Source: Verrucolacustris sp044348085 (GTDB taxonomy: Bacteria; Verrucomicrobiota; Verrucomicrobiia; Methylacidiphilales; Verrucolacustridaceae). From it: a stretch of 32,036 bases of DNA. Positions 1-8,227 of this stretch are shown here, piece by piece. Position 1 is the first letter of the stretch. Every line of letters starts with the position of its first letter. The notes beneath the pieces are model-generated. The model saw nothing but the letters and a program-made list of their open reading frames with translations, made no database searches and was not told the origin of the DNA. Location of the stretch: assembly GCA_044348085.1 (NCBI GenBank), contig JBIKTM010000021.1, positions 1-32,036 on the forward strand, written 5' to 3'. Made by a program: the position numbers and the translations under genes.

Positions 1-37
1 ATCTCGCCTAGGCGTTAGAAAATAGGTAGAACGGAGC

Positions 38-1972
38 ATGGTGAGTACAGAAGGGATTCAAAAAGTAGAACGGGCCGTGGAAGCGGGTCAGCTCTCGGCT
101 GAATCGGGAAAAAATATAAAGAAAACCCTTGTGGGTGCGAAGGGGGGGAGTGTGGAGCGGGTAAGCTTGGAGGCCCTGGTCGGTTCGGGGGACTGGGGGG
201 AGTTGAACGATCGGTTTTTTCGAACGTTGGCCTTTGGGACGGGGGGGTTACGGGGCAGGACGATTGGGAAGGTGGTGACGAAGGCGGAGATGGGCAAGCC
301 GACGGCTTTGGGTCGGCCGGAGTTTCCTGCAGTAGGAACGAACTGCATGAATTATGGGAATGTCGCGCGAGCGACCCAAGGATTGGTGAATTATCTAAAG
401 AAAAACTTCTCAGGGAAAGCGCCTTCTGTGGTTTTTGCTCATGACACGCGGCATTTTTCACGTGAGTTTGCCGAGCTATCGGCTCGCACGGTTGCGGCGG
501 CGGGGGGCACGGCGTATCTGTTTGCGGAGGATCGATCCACTCCGGAGCTTTCCTTTGCGGTGCGGCATTTAGGGGCGCAGGCGGGGGTTGAGATCACGGC
601 TAGCCACAACCCTCCGCACGACAATGGCTACAAAGTTTATTTTTCGGACGGGGCACAGATTGTGGAGCCACACGCCTCTGGAATTATTCGGGAGGTGGAG
701 GCGGTCCAGGAACCTGAAGTCGATCCTCATCCAAAACAGGGCGGCAAAGTAGTCGTCCTCGGTCAAGAGGTGGACACAGCTTATCTTGAAGCGCTGAAGG
801 AGTTGGTGATTGAGGGGGAGATGTTGAAAAAAGAGGGAGCCAAGTTAAGGGTGGTTTATTCGCCTTTGCATGGAACCGGAGTTCGGATTGTGCCGGCGAT
901 GTTAAAAGGGGTAGGGGTCGAGGCTTCGTTGGTGGCTTCTCAAGAAAAAGGGGACGGCAGGTTTCCGACTGTGAAGTCACCCAATCCGGAGAATGGAGAG
1001 GCGTTGGCACTTGGAATTGAGCAAGCGAAGAAAGAGAAGGCGGATTTAGTTCTTGCGACAGATCCTGATGCGGATCGGATGGGGGTGGCGGTTCGGAATT
1101 CATCGGGAGAATATGAATTGATCACAGGAAATCAGATTGGGTCGTTGTTGTCGGCCTATCGGATTGATCGAATGAGGGCGAAGGGCTGGATTCGGCCTGG
1201 TGAGGAGAAGTGCTGTTGTTTGATTAAGACCTTTGTGACTACGGATCTACAGAAGGAGATAGCGGGATCTGCAGGTATGAGGTGTGTGGAGACATTGACG
1301 GGATTTAAATATATCGGCGAGAAGCTGGGGGTTTATGAGAAGCAGGCAGGGGGACGGGGTCAAATGGGGGCAGAGGAGTGGAGAAAAAGGAGGATGGAGA
1401 AAAGCACTTTTTTTGTTTTTGGTGGGGAGGAGAGCTATGGGTACAGCGGCGGGGATTATGTCAGGGATAAGGATGCCAATGGGGCCGTGCTGATGTTTGT
1501 CGAGGCTGCGGCGTGGGCAAAGTCACACGGGCGAAACTTATTAGAGGAGATGGATGCGATTTACCGAAAGCATGGGCTTTATTTGGAAAAATTAGGAACC
1601 TTAGAGATGAGTGGGGCGGAGGGGGCGAAGCAGATTGCGCGGGCAGTCGAGAGTTATCAGAACAGCCCGCCTCAGGAGTGGGGAGGGAGAAGGGTGTTAG
1701 GTGTCACGGACTTCGAGAAACAAAATTACCAAGATGTGGATGGGAAGAAGATTCCCAAGGAAAGGATGCTGATCTTTGATTTGGGCGAGGGATTTCGGGT
1801 TGCGGTTCGGGCCTCCGGGACGGAACCCAAAATGAAGTGCTATTTCTTTGGGAAACGGAATGTGGGGGCAAATGAGGATTTGGCTAAAGCAAAGAGGGAA
1901 CTGGCCGGCGAGATAGAAAAACTTTGGGAATGGACGCGACAGGATGCAGTTCGGAGGGCGCAGGCTGTTTGA
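38..1972 (+). CDS. pgm: Phosphoglucomutase / phosphomannomutase family enzyme
   Basis: Alpha-D-phosphohexomutase interconverting hexose 1- and 6-phosphates in the cytoplasm, linking glycolysis with glycogen and nucleotide-sugar synthesis. All four family motifs are visible in order: the phosphoserine loop TASHNP (residues 187-192, Ser189), the Mg-binding loop DPDADR (342-347), the sugar-specificity loop GGEESYG (462-468) and the phosphate-binding RASGTEP (591-597). At 644 aa it is longer than the usual 550-580; extra charged residues lie just before the GGEESYG loop (about 440-458). The ATG at 38 is chosen because the N-terminal region reads like the family; an in-frame GTG follows directly, and no ideal ribosome site is seen. 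The stop overlaps the start of the transporter gene. Glucose versus mannose preference cannot be read from the sequence. Confidence 0.93.
   Translation: MVSTEGIQKVERAVEAGQLSAESGKNIKKTLVGAKGGSVERVSLEALVGSGDWGELNDRFFRTLAFGTGGLRGRTIGKVVTKAEMGKPTALGRPEFPAVGTNCMNYGNVARATQGLVNYLKKNFSGKAPSVVFAHDTRHFSREFAELSARTVAAAGGTAYLFAEDRSTPELSFAVRHLGAQAGVEITASHNPPHDNGYKVYFSDGAQIVEPHASGIIREVEAVQEPEVDPHPKQGGKVVVLGQEVDTAYLEALKELVIEGEMLKKEGAKLRVVYSPLHGTGVRIVPAMLKGVGVEASLVASQEKGDGRFPTVKSPNPENGEALALGIEQAKKEKADLVLATDPDADRMGVAVRNSSGEYELITGNQIGSLLSAYRIDRMRAKGWIRPGEEKCCCLIKTFVTTDLQKEIAGSAGMRCVETLTGFKYIGEKLGVYEKQAGGRGQMGAEEWRKRRMEKSTFFVFGGEESYGYSGGDYVRDKDANGAVLMFVEAAAWAKSHGRNLLEEMDAIYRKHGLYLEKLGTLEMSGAEGAKQIARAVESYQNSPPQEWGGRRVLGVTDFEKQNYQDVDGKKIPKERMLIFDLGEGFRVAVRASGTEPKMKCYFFGKRNVGANEDLAKAKRELAGEIEKLWEWTRQDAVRRAQAV
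1953..1958 (+). promoter_or_regulatory. Ribosome binding site deciding a TTG start
   Basis: GGAGGG lies 10 bases before the TTG at 1969, which itself overlaps the phosphoglucomutase stop as TTGA. This is much better placed than for the alternative upstream starts (TTG 1924, ATG 1930), which lie before the site. Confidence 0.7.
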
Positions 1973-3294
1973 AGTCAAAGCTCCGCTGGTTCCTGCTGGG
2001 GTTGGGGTTTGCCGGGGCAGCGGCATGTCTGTTGATGGACGGGGCGTGGGATTCCAATCGGCGGATGGCGGCCGCTCTGTTGGCGATCGCGGCAACTCTC
2101 TGGTTCACGGAGGTGGTGCCTCCTTTTGCGACCGGCCTGCTGGTCATTTTGGTCGGCTCGATCTTTCTGGCCCGCCCGTTGGGCGATCCGGAACTTTTTC
2201 TTCGGCCGTTGGCTAGTCCGGTTATCGCCCTCTTTTTTGGCGGACTGGTTCTGGCGCTGGCGCTGGCCAAGCGGGGTTTGGACCGGAGAATGGCTGCATT
2301 AGTATTGGGCCGATGGGGAAAAAACTCAGACCGACTGTTGTGGGCGGTGCTGGGATTTACGGGGCTGACCTCGATGTTTCTTTCGAATACGGCCACAACC
2401 GCACTGATGATGGCGATGTTGGCGCCGTGGTTGGATGCGCCGGAGCACAATCCCAACCAGAAAAGGCGTTTAGGTTTGGCGGTGGCGATGGCGGCAAGCA
2501 TCGGGGGTATGGCCACGGTTATCGGCAGTCCGACCAATGCCGTGGCCGCTGGTTATCTCTCAGCAAACCAGCATTCGCTCACGTTTGTCGGCTGGATGGC
2601 GTGGGGTTTGCCCTTGGTCTTGGTGCTGTTGGGCGTGACTGGTTGGATATTGGGGTGGGCCATTCGGGTTCCTCCCGAGGCTGCCCCGATGCTGGCCACT
2701 GCGGAAAAGTCACTCAACCGTGGAGATGCATGGGTGATCGGCACGGGTGCGGTGACAGTGATGCTGTGGATGATGGACGGATGGCACGGGTTGCCGGCAG
2801 CCTATGTTGCCCTCATCCCCGTTTGCGTCTTTTTTATCTCGGGGATCCTGACGGCGGCCGATCTGCGCAAGCTGGACTGGGATGTGCTCTTACTAATCGC
2901 GGGGGGATTCGCGCTCGGTTCCGCGCTGGAGAAAAGCGGGTTGGCCGGAGACGTGGCACAGGTTTTGTCGCGCGGGGAGCAAGCCTGGCAGGTGGCGCTT
3001 TCGCTGGGTGGGCTGGCGCTGTTTCTTTCCGTTTTCATGTCGAACACGGCGGCGGCCAGTCTGCTGGTGCCGATCGCCGGATCTGTCGGGGTAATGGACA
3101 CGATCCACGCGGTACTGTTGACCGCCTTTTGCTGCTCATTGGGGATGAGCCTTCCGGTGAGCACGCCGCCCAACGCACTGATGCATTCGCGAGGCTGGGT
3201 GCAGACGCGGGATCTCATGGTCTATGGAACGCTGATCTCGCTAATTGCCCTTGGTGGAATGGTGGCCGTGGTCGCGCTCATGGGCGGTAGTTGA
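1969..3294 (+). CDS. DASS-family (SLC13/CitT-type) anion transporter
   Basis: Inner-membrane transporter of the divalent anion:sodium symporter family, which takes up dicarboxylates, citrate, sulfate or phosphate. The 441-residue protein (from the TTG) is hydrophobic throughout, with about 11-12 membrane segments. It carries the family's paired SNT motifs (residues 139-141 and 358-360), each in an inverted-repeat half, and the accompanying GSPTNA and STPPNA hairpin motifs. The TTG start is favoured by GGAGGG at 1953-1958 and gives a natural N-terminus (KSKLRWFLLG). It overlaps the phosphoglucomutase stop by two bases, so translation is probably coupled. Base composition differs from its neighbours: cytosine is as common as guanine on the coding strand, which hints at separate origin. 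The substrate cannot be assigned. Confidence 0.88.
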   Translation: MKSKLRWFLLGLGFAGAAACLLMDGAWDSNRRMAAALLAIAATLWFTEVVPPFATGLLVILVGSIFLARPLGDPELFLRPLASPVIALFFGGLVLALALAKRGLDRRMAALVLGRWGKNSDRLLWAVLGFTGLTSMFLSNTATTALMMAMLAPWLDAPEHNPNQKRRLGLAVAMAASIGGMATVIGSPTNAVAAGYLSANQHSLTFVGWMAWGLPLVLVLLGVTGWILGWAIRVPPEAAPMLATAEKSLNRGDAWVIGTGAVTVMLWMMDGWHGLPAAYVALIPVCVFFISGILTAADLRKLDWDVLLLIAGGFALGSALEKSGLAGDVAQVLSRGEQAWQVALSLGGLALFLSVFMSNTAAASLLVPIAGSVGVMDTIHAVLLTAFCCSLGMSLPVSTPPNALMHSRGWVQTRDLMVYGTLISLIALGGMVAVVALMGGS

Positions 3295-3325
3295 GTCTTT
3301 TAACTTTGGGCGATACTTTTCCTTT

Positions 3326-3787
3326 ATGGCATATCCGACTAAGCTTCAGGAAATCGTCTCATTGTTCGAGCATCTGCCCGACGAGGAAAAAAGGGAGAGT
3401 CTGGTCTCTTACAGTATGACGACCAAGGCGTGTGAGCCTGTGGATGGAGAAAAGTTTGATTTGGAGGATGTGCGTAAGGATGAGGAGTGTGCGGATACGG
3501 TAGGTGTTTTTTTGAAGGTGGATGGGGAGGGAAAAAGTCATTTTCGGATGACGCTGGGGCCTCAGGTGCAGACCTTAACCAAGGCGATGACGGCGATTTT
3601 GTGCAAGGGGTTGGAGGGAACGACGCCGAAAGCGGTTATGGAGTTGGAGAGTGATTTTGTGCCTAAAATTGTGGGGGCGCAGTTGGTGCGGGTTAGGAGT
3701 CAGACGACGTACTATATTCTCTCAAGAATGAAGGGGATTTGTAAGGTTTGGTCCGATCGGCAAAGAGCCTCAATCGGCGAAAATTAA
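3326..3787 (+). CDS. sufE: SufE-like cysteine desulfurase sulfur acceptor
   Basis: SufE proteins accept persulfide sulfur from the desulfurase SufS and pass it to the SufBCD scaffold. This 153-residue protein has the family layout: an N-terminal helical segment (KLQEIVSLFEHLP), a Cys-containing loop EECADTV (Cys55, in the position of the E. coli sulfur-accepting Cys51), then the later TPKAVMELESDFV and SRMKGI segments. The ATG at 3326 is preferred to an in-frame ATG at 3245, because the extra 27 residues overlap the transporter gene and do not resemble the family. No clear ribosome site is visible. It lies 31 bases after the transporter gene and 87 bases before the suf operon regulator, so its own regulation is unclear. 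Its neighbourhood strongly supports the Fe-S role. Confidence 0.8.
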   Translation: MAYPTKLQEIVSLFEHLPDEEKRESLVSYSMTTKACEPVDGEKFDLEDVRKDEECADTVGVFLKVDGEGKSHFRMTLGPQVQTLTKAMTAILCKGLEGTTPKAVMELESDFVPKIVGAQLVRVRSQTTYYILSRMKGICKVWSDRQRASIGEN

Positions 3788-3824
3788 TAAGCATCAAGCG
3801 CCTAGGGCTGATATTGCCTGATCC

Positions 3825-3836
3825 TTCTATTTAGAA
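3825..3836. promoter_or_regulatory. Secondary inverted repeat upstream of the suf operon
   Basis: TTCTA-TT-TAGAA is an inverted repeat ending 5 bases before the main palindrome and uses the same TAGAA half-site. It may be a second, weaker regulator site; this is inference only. Confidence 0.35.
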
Positions 3837-3837
3837 T

Positions 3838-3865
3838 TTGATTTAGAATAATTCTAAACTATGTT
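3838..3865 (+). promoter_or_regulatory. Candidate promoter of the suf operon
   Basis: TTGATT (3838-3843) and TATGTT (3860-3865) lie 16 bases apart and resemble -35 and -10 boxes. The palindrome at 3842-3858 fills the spacer, a placement typical of repression. The ATG at 3875 is only 9 bases past the -10 box, and no ribosome site precedes it, so the transcript may be almost leaderless. Confidence 0.4.
3842..3858. promoter_or_regulatory. PerR/Fur-box-like operator
   Basis: TTTAGAATAATTCTAAA has two perfect 8-base arms around a central A. Its core matches the layout of the Bacillus PerR box (TTATAATNATTATAA), with G/C at one position in each arm. It sits directly before a Fur/PerR-family gene that heads the suf operon, so autoregulation and control of Fe-S assembly are the simplest reading. 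Confidence 0.72.
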
Positions 3866-3874
3866 GACGGGCTG

Positions 3875-4312
3875 ATGAATAACCTCAAACAGATGGATCG
3901 GGGTGCCTTGAGCGATGCTCTGGATCATTCCGGTCAAAGAACTACCCCCCAAAGGGAAACGGTATTCAGCGTTCTTTTGGATCAGAGGGATCATCCGACG
4001 GCCGATGAGGTGTACGCCCGGACCAAGTCACTGATGCCCACCATCTCCATGGCTACTGTCTACAACTGTCTGGAAACTTTGGTCAGCTGCGGTTTGGTGA
4101 AGCAGGTCAATATTGAGCGGGAACCTACCCGCTACTGCCCGAATCTTTCTCCCCATGCTCATTTTCACTGTCGCGAGACGGGCCGGGTGTACGACGTTCC
4201 GGTCCCGTCAGGCATGATGCAGGAATTAGCCGGAGTTTTGCCGGGGGAGTACGAGGCGGACTCGGTGGAGTTGGTCTTCCGCGGCCATTTGCTGAAAGGA
4301 AAAACAAAATGA
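3875..4312 (+). CDS. Fur/PerR-family transcriptional regulator
   Basis: A 145-residue metal-dependent repressor of the Fur superfamily. The winged-helix domain is clear (TTPQRETV... and ISMATVYNCLETLV, the recognition helix). Aligned without gaps to B. subtilis PerR, the regulatory ligands H37, H91, H93 and D104 correspond to H40, H94, H96 and D107. The D85 position is Cys88. The structural zinc site is largely gone: PerR C96 matches Cys99, but C99 is Thr102 and there is no C-terminal CxxC pair. It is therefore an unusual member, and whether it senses iron or peroxide cannot be settled by eye. The stop overlaps the sufC start (ATGA), and the palindrome upstream suggests autoregulation. The start lacks a ribosome site; an in-frame ATG at 3893 is an alternative. 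Confidence 0.85.
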   Translation: MNNLKQMDRGALSDALDHSGQRTTPQRETVFSVLLDQRDHPTADEVYARTKSLMPTISMATVYNCLETLVSCGLVKQVNIEREPTRYCPNLSPHAHFHCRETGRVYDVPVPSGMMQELAGVLPGEYEADSVELVFRGHLLKGKTK

Positions 4313-5064
4313 AGAACTCGCTCGAAATCAAAGGACTGAAGGCAGCAATCAACGGAACTGAAATTTTACATGGGTTGAACTTGACGATTCCGAAGGGAGA
4401 GGTGCATGCGATTATGGGGAAGAATGGGTCGGGCAAGAGCACCTTGGCTAAAGTGATGGCGGGGCATCCTGATTATGAGGTGACGGGAGGAGATGTGTTG
4501 TTGGATGGAAAGACGATTTTGGGTCTGGAACCGGATGTTCGGGCGCGGGAAGGGCTTTTCCTTGCCTTCCAGTACCCGAGCGAGATTCCTGGTGTGACGA
4601 TTGCCAATTTCATGAGGGCGGCGCTCAACGCGAGGCGTCCAGAAGGGCAGGAGATCGACGCGGTGGAGTATTATAACGAGCTCTACAAGAAGATGGATCT
4701 GTTGAAGATCGATCGTTCTTTCACTTCCAGGGCCGTGAATGACGGTTTTTCGGGAGGGGAAAAGAAAAAGAACGAGATTTTACAAATGGCCATGCTGGAG
4801 CCGAAGTATGCAGTGCTGGATGAAACTGATTCGGGGTTGGATATCGATGCGCTGAAGATTGTCTCCCATGGGGTGAACAGTCTGCGCGGTCCGAAGATGG
4901 GGATTTTGGTGATCACCCACTATCAACGATTACTCGACTATATTGTGCCGGACGTGGTTCACGTGATGGTGGACGGCCGGATCGTGAAGAGCGGCCCGAA
5001 AGAGCTGGCCTTGGAAATGGAAAAGAAAGGGTACGACTGGGTCGAAAACCTGGTGGCGGCCTGA
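4309..5064 (+). CDS. sufC: Fe-S cluster assembly ATPase SufC
   Basis: Cytoplasmic ABC-type ATPase that drives the SufBCD scaffold in iron-sulfur cluster assembly. The 251-residue protein has the Walker A motif GKNGSGKST (37-45), a Q-loop in AFQYPSEIPG, the ABC signature FSGGEKKKNE (147-156) and the Walker B region ending LDETDSGLD (170-178), all typical of SufC rather than of transporter ATPases. The ATG overlaps the regulator's stop by four bases, indicating coupled translation. sufB follows after nine bases. Confidence 0.97.
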   Translation: MKNSLEIKGLKAAINGTEILHGLNLTIPKGEVHAIMGKNGSGKSTLAKVMAGHPDYEVTGGDVLLDGKTILGLEPDVRAREGLFLAFQYPSEIPGVTIANFMRAALNARRPEGQEIDAVEYYNELYKKMDLLKIDRSFTSRAVNDGFSGGEKKKNEILQMAMLEPKYAVLDETDSGLDIDALKIVSHGVNSLRGPKMGILVITHYQRLLDYIVPDVVHVMVDGRIVKSGPKELALEMEKKGYDWVENLVAA

Positions 5065-5073
5065 GAAAATATT

Positions 5074-6495
5074 ATGAGTGAAACAAACACGTTAGAAAAA
5101 CCGGACCTGAAGATTGATCAGGATCAGGGAAACTTTTCCTATCCGGAGGATTACGCCTTTGATGCAGGTACGGGTCTCACTGAGAAGACGATCGATTACA
5201 TTTGCGATGCGAAAGAAGACCCGGATTGGGTTCGTGAGTTTCGAAAGAAAGCATTGAAAGTTTTTAAAGACAAACCTTTGCCGACCCACTGGGCCAGTAA
5301 AGATCTGGAGAGCATCCATTTTGATGACTTTCGTTACTATCTGTCGAAAGGGGCGAAGCCAAAGCGTACGTGGGATGAGGTTCCAGATGACGTAAAGAAG
5401 ACCTTTGAAAGATTGGGAATTCCTGAAAAAGAGCGGGCGTTCTTGGCGGGTGTGGAAGCGCAGTTCGACAGTGAGGCGGCTTACTCGAACATCAAAAAAG
5501 CCGTGGCAGAGCAGGGGGTGATCTTTGTGGGAAGTCGGGAAGGGCTGAAGGACCATCCTGAGATTTTTAGGAAGTGGTTTGGGAAAGTGATTCCGACCGC
5601 TGACAACAAGTTCTCTGCTTTAAATAGTGCAGTATTTTCAGGTGGCTCGTTCATCTATGTGCCCAAGGGCGTGAAGGTGAAGCACCCGCTACAGGCTTAT
5701 TTCCGGATCAACGCGGAGAATTTTGGTCAGTTTGAGCGGACCTTGATCATCGTCGATGAGGGGGCCGAGCTGACATACATGGAGGGTTGCACAGCCCCCA
5801 AATTTGATTCGGTTACCTTGCACAGTGCGGTTGTGGAGTTGGTGGCGATGAAGGGCGCAAAGCTGCAGTACATCACTGTTCAGAACTGGAGTCCGAATGT
5901 GTTTAATTTGGTTACGAAGAGGGGATTGGCCCATGAGGAGTCGGAAATCAAATGGATCGACTGCAACATCGGGTCCCGTCTGACGATGAAGTATCCAGGG
6001 GTCATTCTGAAAGGTCGCAAAGCGCGGGGTGAAGTTCTCTCCATCGCGCTGGCGAACAGCGGTCAGCACCAAGATACCGGTGCCAAGATGATTCATGCGG
6101 CAGATGAGACCACTTCCAATATTATTTCAAAATCGATATCGATTGGGTCGGGTCGGGCTACCTATCGGGGATTGGTTCATATCCCGAGACATTTGAAAGG
6201 TTGTAAGAACAATACGGAGTGCGATGCGCTCCTGATCAATACGGAGTCTAGGACGGACACGTATCCGGCGATTGTAACCCGAGGAGAAGGAAATTCGGTT
6301 CAGCACGAGGCCAGTGTGTCGAAGGTGAGTGCGGAGCAGATTTTTTATATGCAGCAGAGGGGATTGACAGAGGGGCAGGCGATGAGTTTGAGCGTGAACG
6401 GGTTCGTCAATGATCTCGTCCGCCAGTTTCCGATGGAATACAGTGTCGAATTGAAACGGCTGATCGACCTCGAGATGGAGGGGTCGGTGGGCTAA
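5074..6495 (+). CDS. sufB: Fe-S cluster assembly scaffold SufB
   Basis: Scaffold subunit of the SufBC2D complex on which nascent iron-sulfur clusters are built. The 473-residue length matches the family. The beta-helix core is followed by the conserved CKNNTECDALL segment (Cys377 and Cys383); Cys383 fits the position of E. coli Cys405, the sulfur-accepting residue. The C-terminal FYMQQRGLTEGQA helix is also typical. It starts at an ATG nine bases after sufC and is followed by a ferredoxin gene 35 bases downstream, within one apparent operon. Confidence 0.97.
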   Translation: MSETNTLEKPDLKIDQDQGNFSYPEDYAFDAGTGLTEKTIDYICDAKEDPDWVREFRKKALKVFKDKPLPTHWASKDLESIHFDDFRYYLSKGAKPKRTWDEVPDDVKKTFERLGIPEKERAFLAGVEAQFDSEAAYSNIKKAVAEQGVIFVGSREGLKDHPEIFRKWFGKVIPTADNKFSALNSAVFSGGSFIYVPKGVKVKHPLQAYFRINAENFGQFERTLIIVDEGAELTYMEGCTAPKFDSVTLHSAVVELVAMKGAKLQYITVQNWSPNVFNLVTKRGLAHEESEIKWIDCNIGSRLTMKYPGVILKGRKARGEVLSIALANSGQHQDTGAKMIHAADETTSNIISKSISIGSGRATYRGLVHIPRHLKGCKNNTECDALLINTESRTDTYPAIVTRGEGNSVQHEASVSKVSAEQIFYMQQRGLTEGQAMSLSVNGFVNDLVRQFPMEYSVELKRLIDLEMEGSVG

Positions 6496-6530
6496 ATGAA
6501 ACGAATCCATCCAAGAGGAGAAACCTGACC

Positions 6531-6764
6531 ATGGCCGATACTGCCAATCGCTACCCAGAAAATATTCCGGGAGCTTACTACGTCGATAACCAGTGCATTG
6601 ACTGCGATCTGTGCCGGGAGACAGCACCAGCCAGCTTCAAACGGAATGACGATGGTGGATATTCCTTCGTCTACAAGCAGCCCGAAAGTCCCGAGGAGCA
6701 AAAGCTCGCGAAAGAAGCGATGGAAGGTTGTCCAGTTGAAGCGATCGGTAGCAACGGCGCCTGA
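6531..6764 (+). CDS. Small [4Fe-4S] ferredoxin in the suf operon
   Basis: A 77-residue ferredoxin with the pattern C22xxC25xxC28 and a distant Cys67 followed by Pro, enough for a single [4Fe-4S] cluster. The remainder of a second cluster motif is absent. A good ribosome site (AAGAGGAG, ending at 6520) precedes the ATG. It lies between sufB and sufD, seven bases before the latter, so it is likely made together with the assembly machinery and may supply electrons to it. That role is inferred from position only. Confidence 0.9.
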   Translation: MADTANRYPENIPGAYYVDNQCIDCDLCRETAPASFKRNDDGGYSFVYKQPESPEEQKLAKEAMEGCPVEAIGSNGA

Positions 6765-6771
6765 GGCAAAC

Positions 6772-8184
6772 GTGTCGGGAAAACTTGGGCAAACTCCTTT
6801 GGGTCGGAATGGCAGCACCGGACCGGCTTGGTGGGAGGAGAAAAAGGCAAGTGCTCGAAAGAGATTCGAGGCGTTGCCGATGCCAAAGCGAAATGAGGAG
6901 GATTGGAGATTCGCGACTCTGGATGCCATTCATCTAGGAAATTTTCAACCGGGTGGAATGGGGCAAACGAGTCCTGAAAAGTTGCTAAAAAGAAGCGCGA
7001 CACCCTTTCCTCATGCGGCAAGGGCGGTTTTCTCCAATGATCGTCTGATTCAGGTAAAGGGTGGGGAGGAACTGGCAAAGCAGGGTGTGGTTTTCGAATC
7101 TTTGGGTGGGGCACTCAAGAAACATCCTCAGTTACTGCAGAAGTATTTTATGGCGCACCCTGTTGATTTGGGGGCGCAAAAGTTTGCGGCGTTGCATGCG
7201 GCGAATGCCGAGGCTGGAGTGTTGATCTATGTCCCTAAGAATGTGGATTTGAAGGTTCCCCTGGTCTCATTTCACTGGTTGGATGGAGATGAATCGGCTG
7301 TGTTTCCCCACACTTTGATTGTAGCTGAGGAAAATGCGAAGGTGACTGTGGTGGACTATTTGGGGTCAACGCAGGTGGAGGGAAAAGGGCTGGCTTGTGG
7401 GGTGAGCGACCTGATTGTTGGCTCAGGCGCGAAGGTAGATCTCATCTGTTTTCAGAGGTGGGGATCGAAAGTAACAAGTTTTCAGCTCAATTCCACACGA
7501 GTGGAGAAGGATGGAGAGGCCAGAAGTTTATTTGTGAATTTGGGCGCGGCGTATGCTCGGCAGGAGAGCCGAAGCACGATGGTGGGGTCGGGAGCGCGGA
7601 GCGAGATGCTGGGACTTTCGGTTGGAAATGACCGGCAGGAGTTTGATCAGCGGACGTTGCAGTGTCATGACGTGCCGAACACTTGGAGCGATCTTCTTTA
7701 CAAAAATGCGTTGGATGATCGTTCGAAATCGATTTTTAAGGGGCTGATTCGAGTGGCTCCTGGGGCAGCGAAGACCGATGCGTATCAGAACAACAGGAAC
7801 TTGCTGCTGAATCCGGAGGCGGAGGCGGATTCGATGCCTGGGCTGGAAATATTGAATGATGATGTGCGTTGCACGCACGGAGCGACGACGGGACAGATTG
7901 ATCGGGATCAGCTTTTTTATCTGATGGCGAGGGGGATCAATCCCCGGACGGGAGCCCAACTTTTGGCCCATGGATTTTTCGAAGAGGTGATTGCACGGTT
8001 GCCCGACAAAAAGATTGGCGAGGAGGTGCGGTCGCTTGTTGCGGAAAAGTTTGCCTCGATGAAGACGCGTAGAAGCCAAGTGGATTCATTGGAAAAGCCT
8101 CTTTCGCCTTCCCGATTCGACAAGGGCGGTTTGAAGGAAGAGGAAATTTTGGATGTACGGGCACTGCAGGGGTTAGGAAAATAA
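6772..8184 (+). CDS. sufD: Fe-S cluster assembly protein SufD
   Basis: SufB-related subunit of the SufBC2D scaffold, needed for iron entry. The 470-residue protein carries the SufD C-terminal signature THGATTGQIDRDQLFYL; His369 fits the position of E. coli His360. The GTG at 6772 is chosen as the start: GAGG sits 5 bases before it and the ferredoxin gene ends 7 bases upstream. An open frame continues upstream to 6598, but that part lies inside the ferredoxin gene in another frame. A charged tail of about 35 residues follows the conserved C-terminus. Confidence 0.95.
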   Translation: MSGKLGQTPLGRNGSTGPAWWEEKKASARKRFEALPMPKRNEEDWRFATLDAIHLGNFQPGGMGQTSPEKLLKRSATPFPHAARAVFSNDRLIQVKGGEELAKQGVVFESLGGALKKHPQLLQKYFMAHPVDLGAQKFAALHAANAEAGVLIYVPKNVDLKVPLVSFHWLDGDESAVFPHTLIVAEENAKVTVVDYLGSTQVEGKGLACGVSDLIVGSGAKVDLICFQRWGSKVTSFQLNSTRVEKDGEARSLFVNLGAAYARQESRSTMVGSGARSEMLGLSVGNDRQEFDQRTLQCHDVPNTWSDLLYKNALDDRSKSIFKGLIRVAPGAAKTDAYQNNRNLLLNPEAEADSMPGLEILNDDVRCTHGATTGQIDRDQLFYLMARGINPRTGAQLLAHGFFEEVIARLPDKKIGEEVRSLVAEKFASMKTRRSQVDSLEKPLSPSRFDKGGLKEEEILDVRALQGLGK

Positions 8185-8227
8185 TCACGTCCAGAACAAG
8201 GTGCTCTACGATTATTTAGAAACAACA

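Noticed and set aside
5..14. Perfect palindrome CGCCTAGGCG at the window start
   Set aside because: Ten bases only, close to the window edge, and similar partial sequence elsewhere has no positional logic.
684..2537. Long minus-strand open frames opposite phosphoglucomutase and the transporter
   Set aside because: Rich in Pro/Arg/Ser, without family motifs, and lying opposite genes with full motif sets; they reflect G-rich coding strands.
3245..3325. N-terminal extension of the SufE-like protein
   Set aside because: Overlaps the transporter gene and does not resemble SufE N-termini; ATG 3326 fits better.
5092..6627. Minus-strand open frames opposite sufB
   Set aside because: Shadows of a conserved gene; no recognisable domain.
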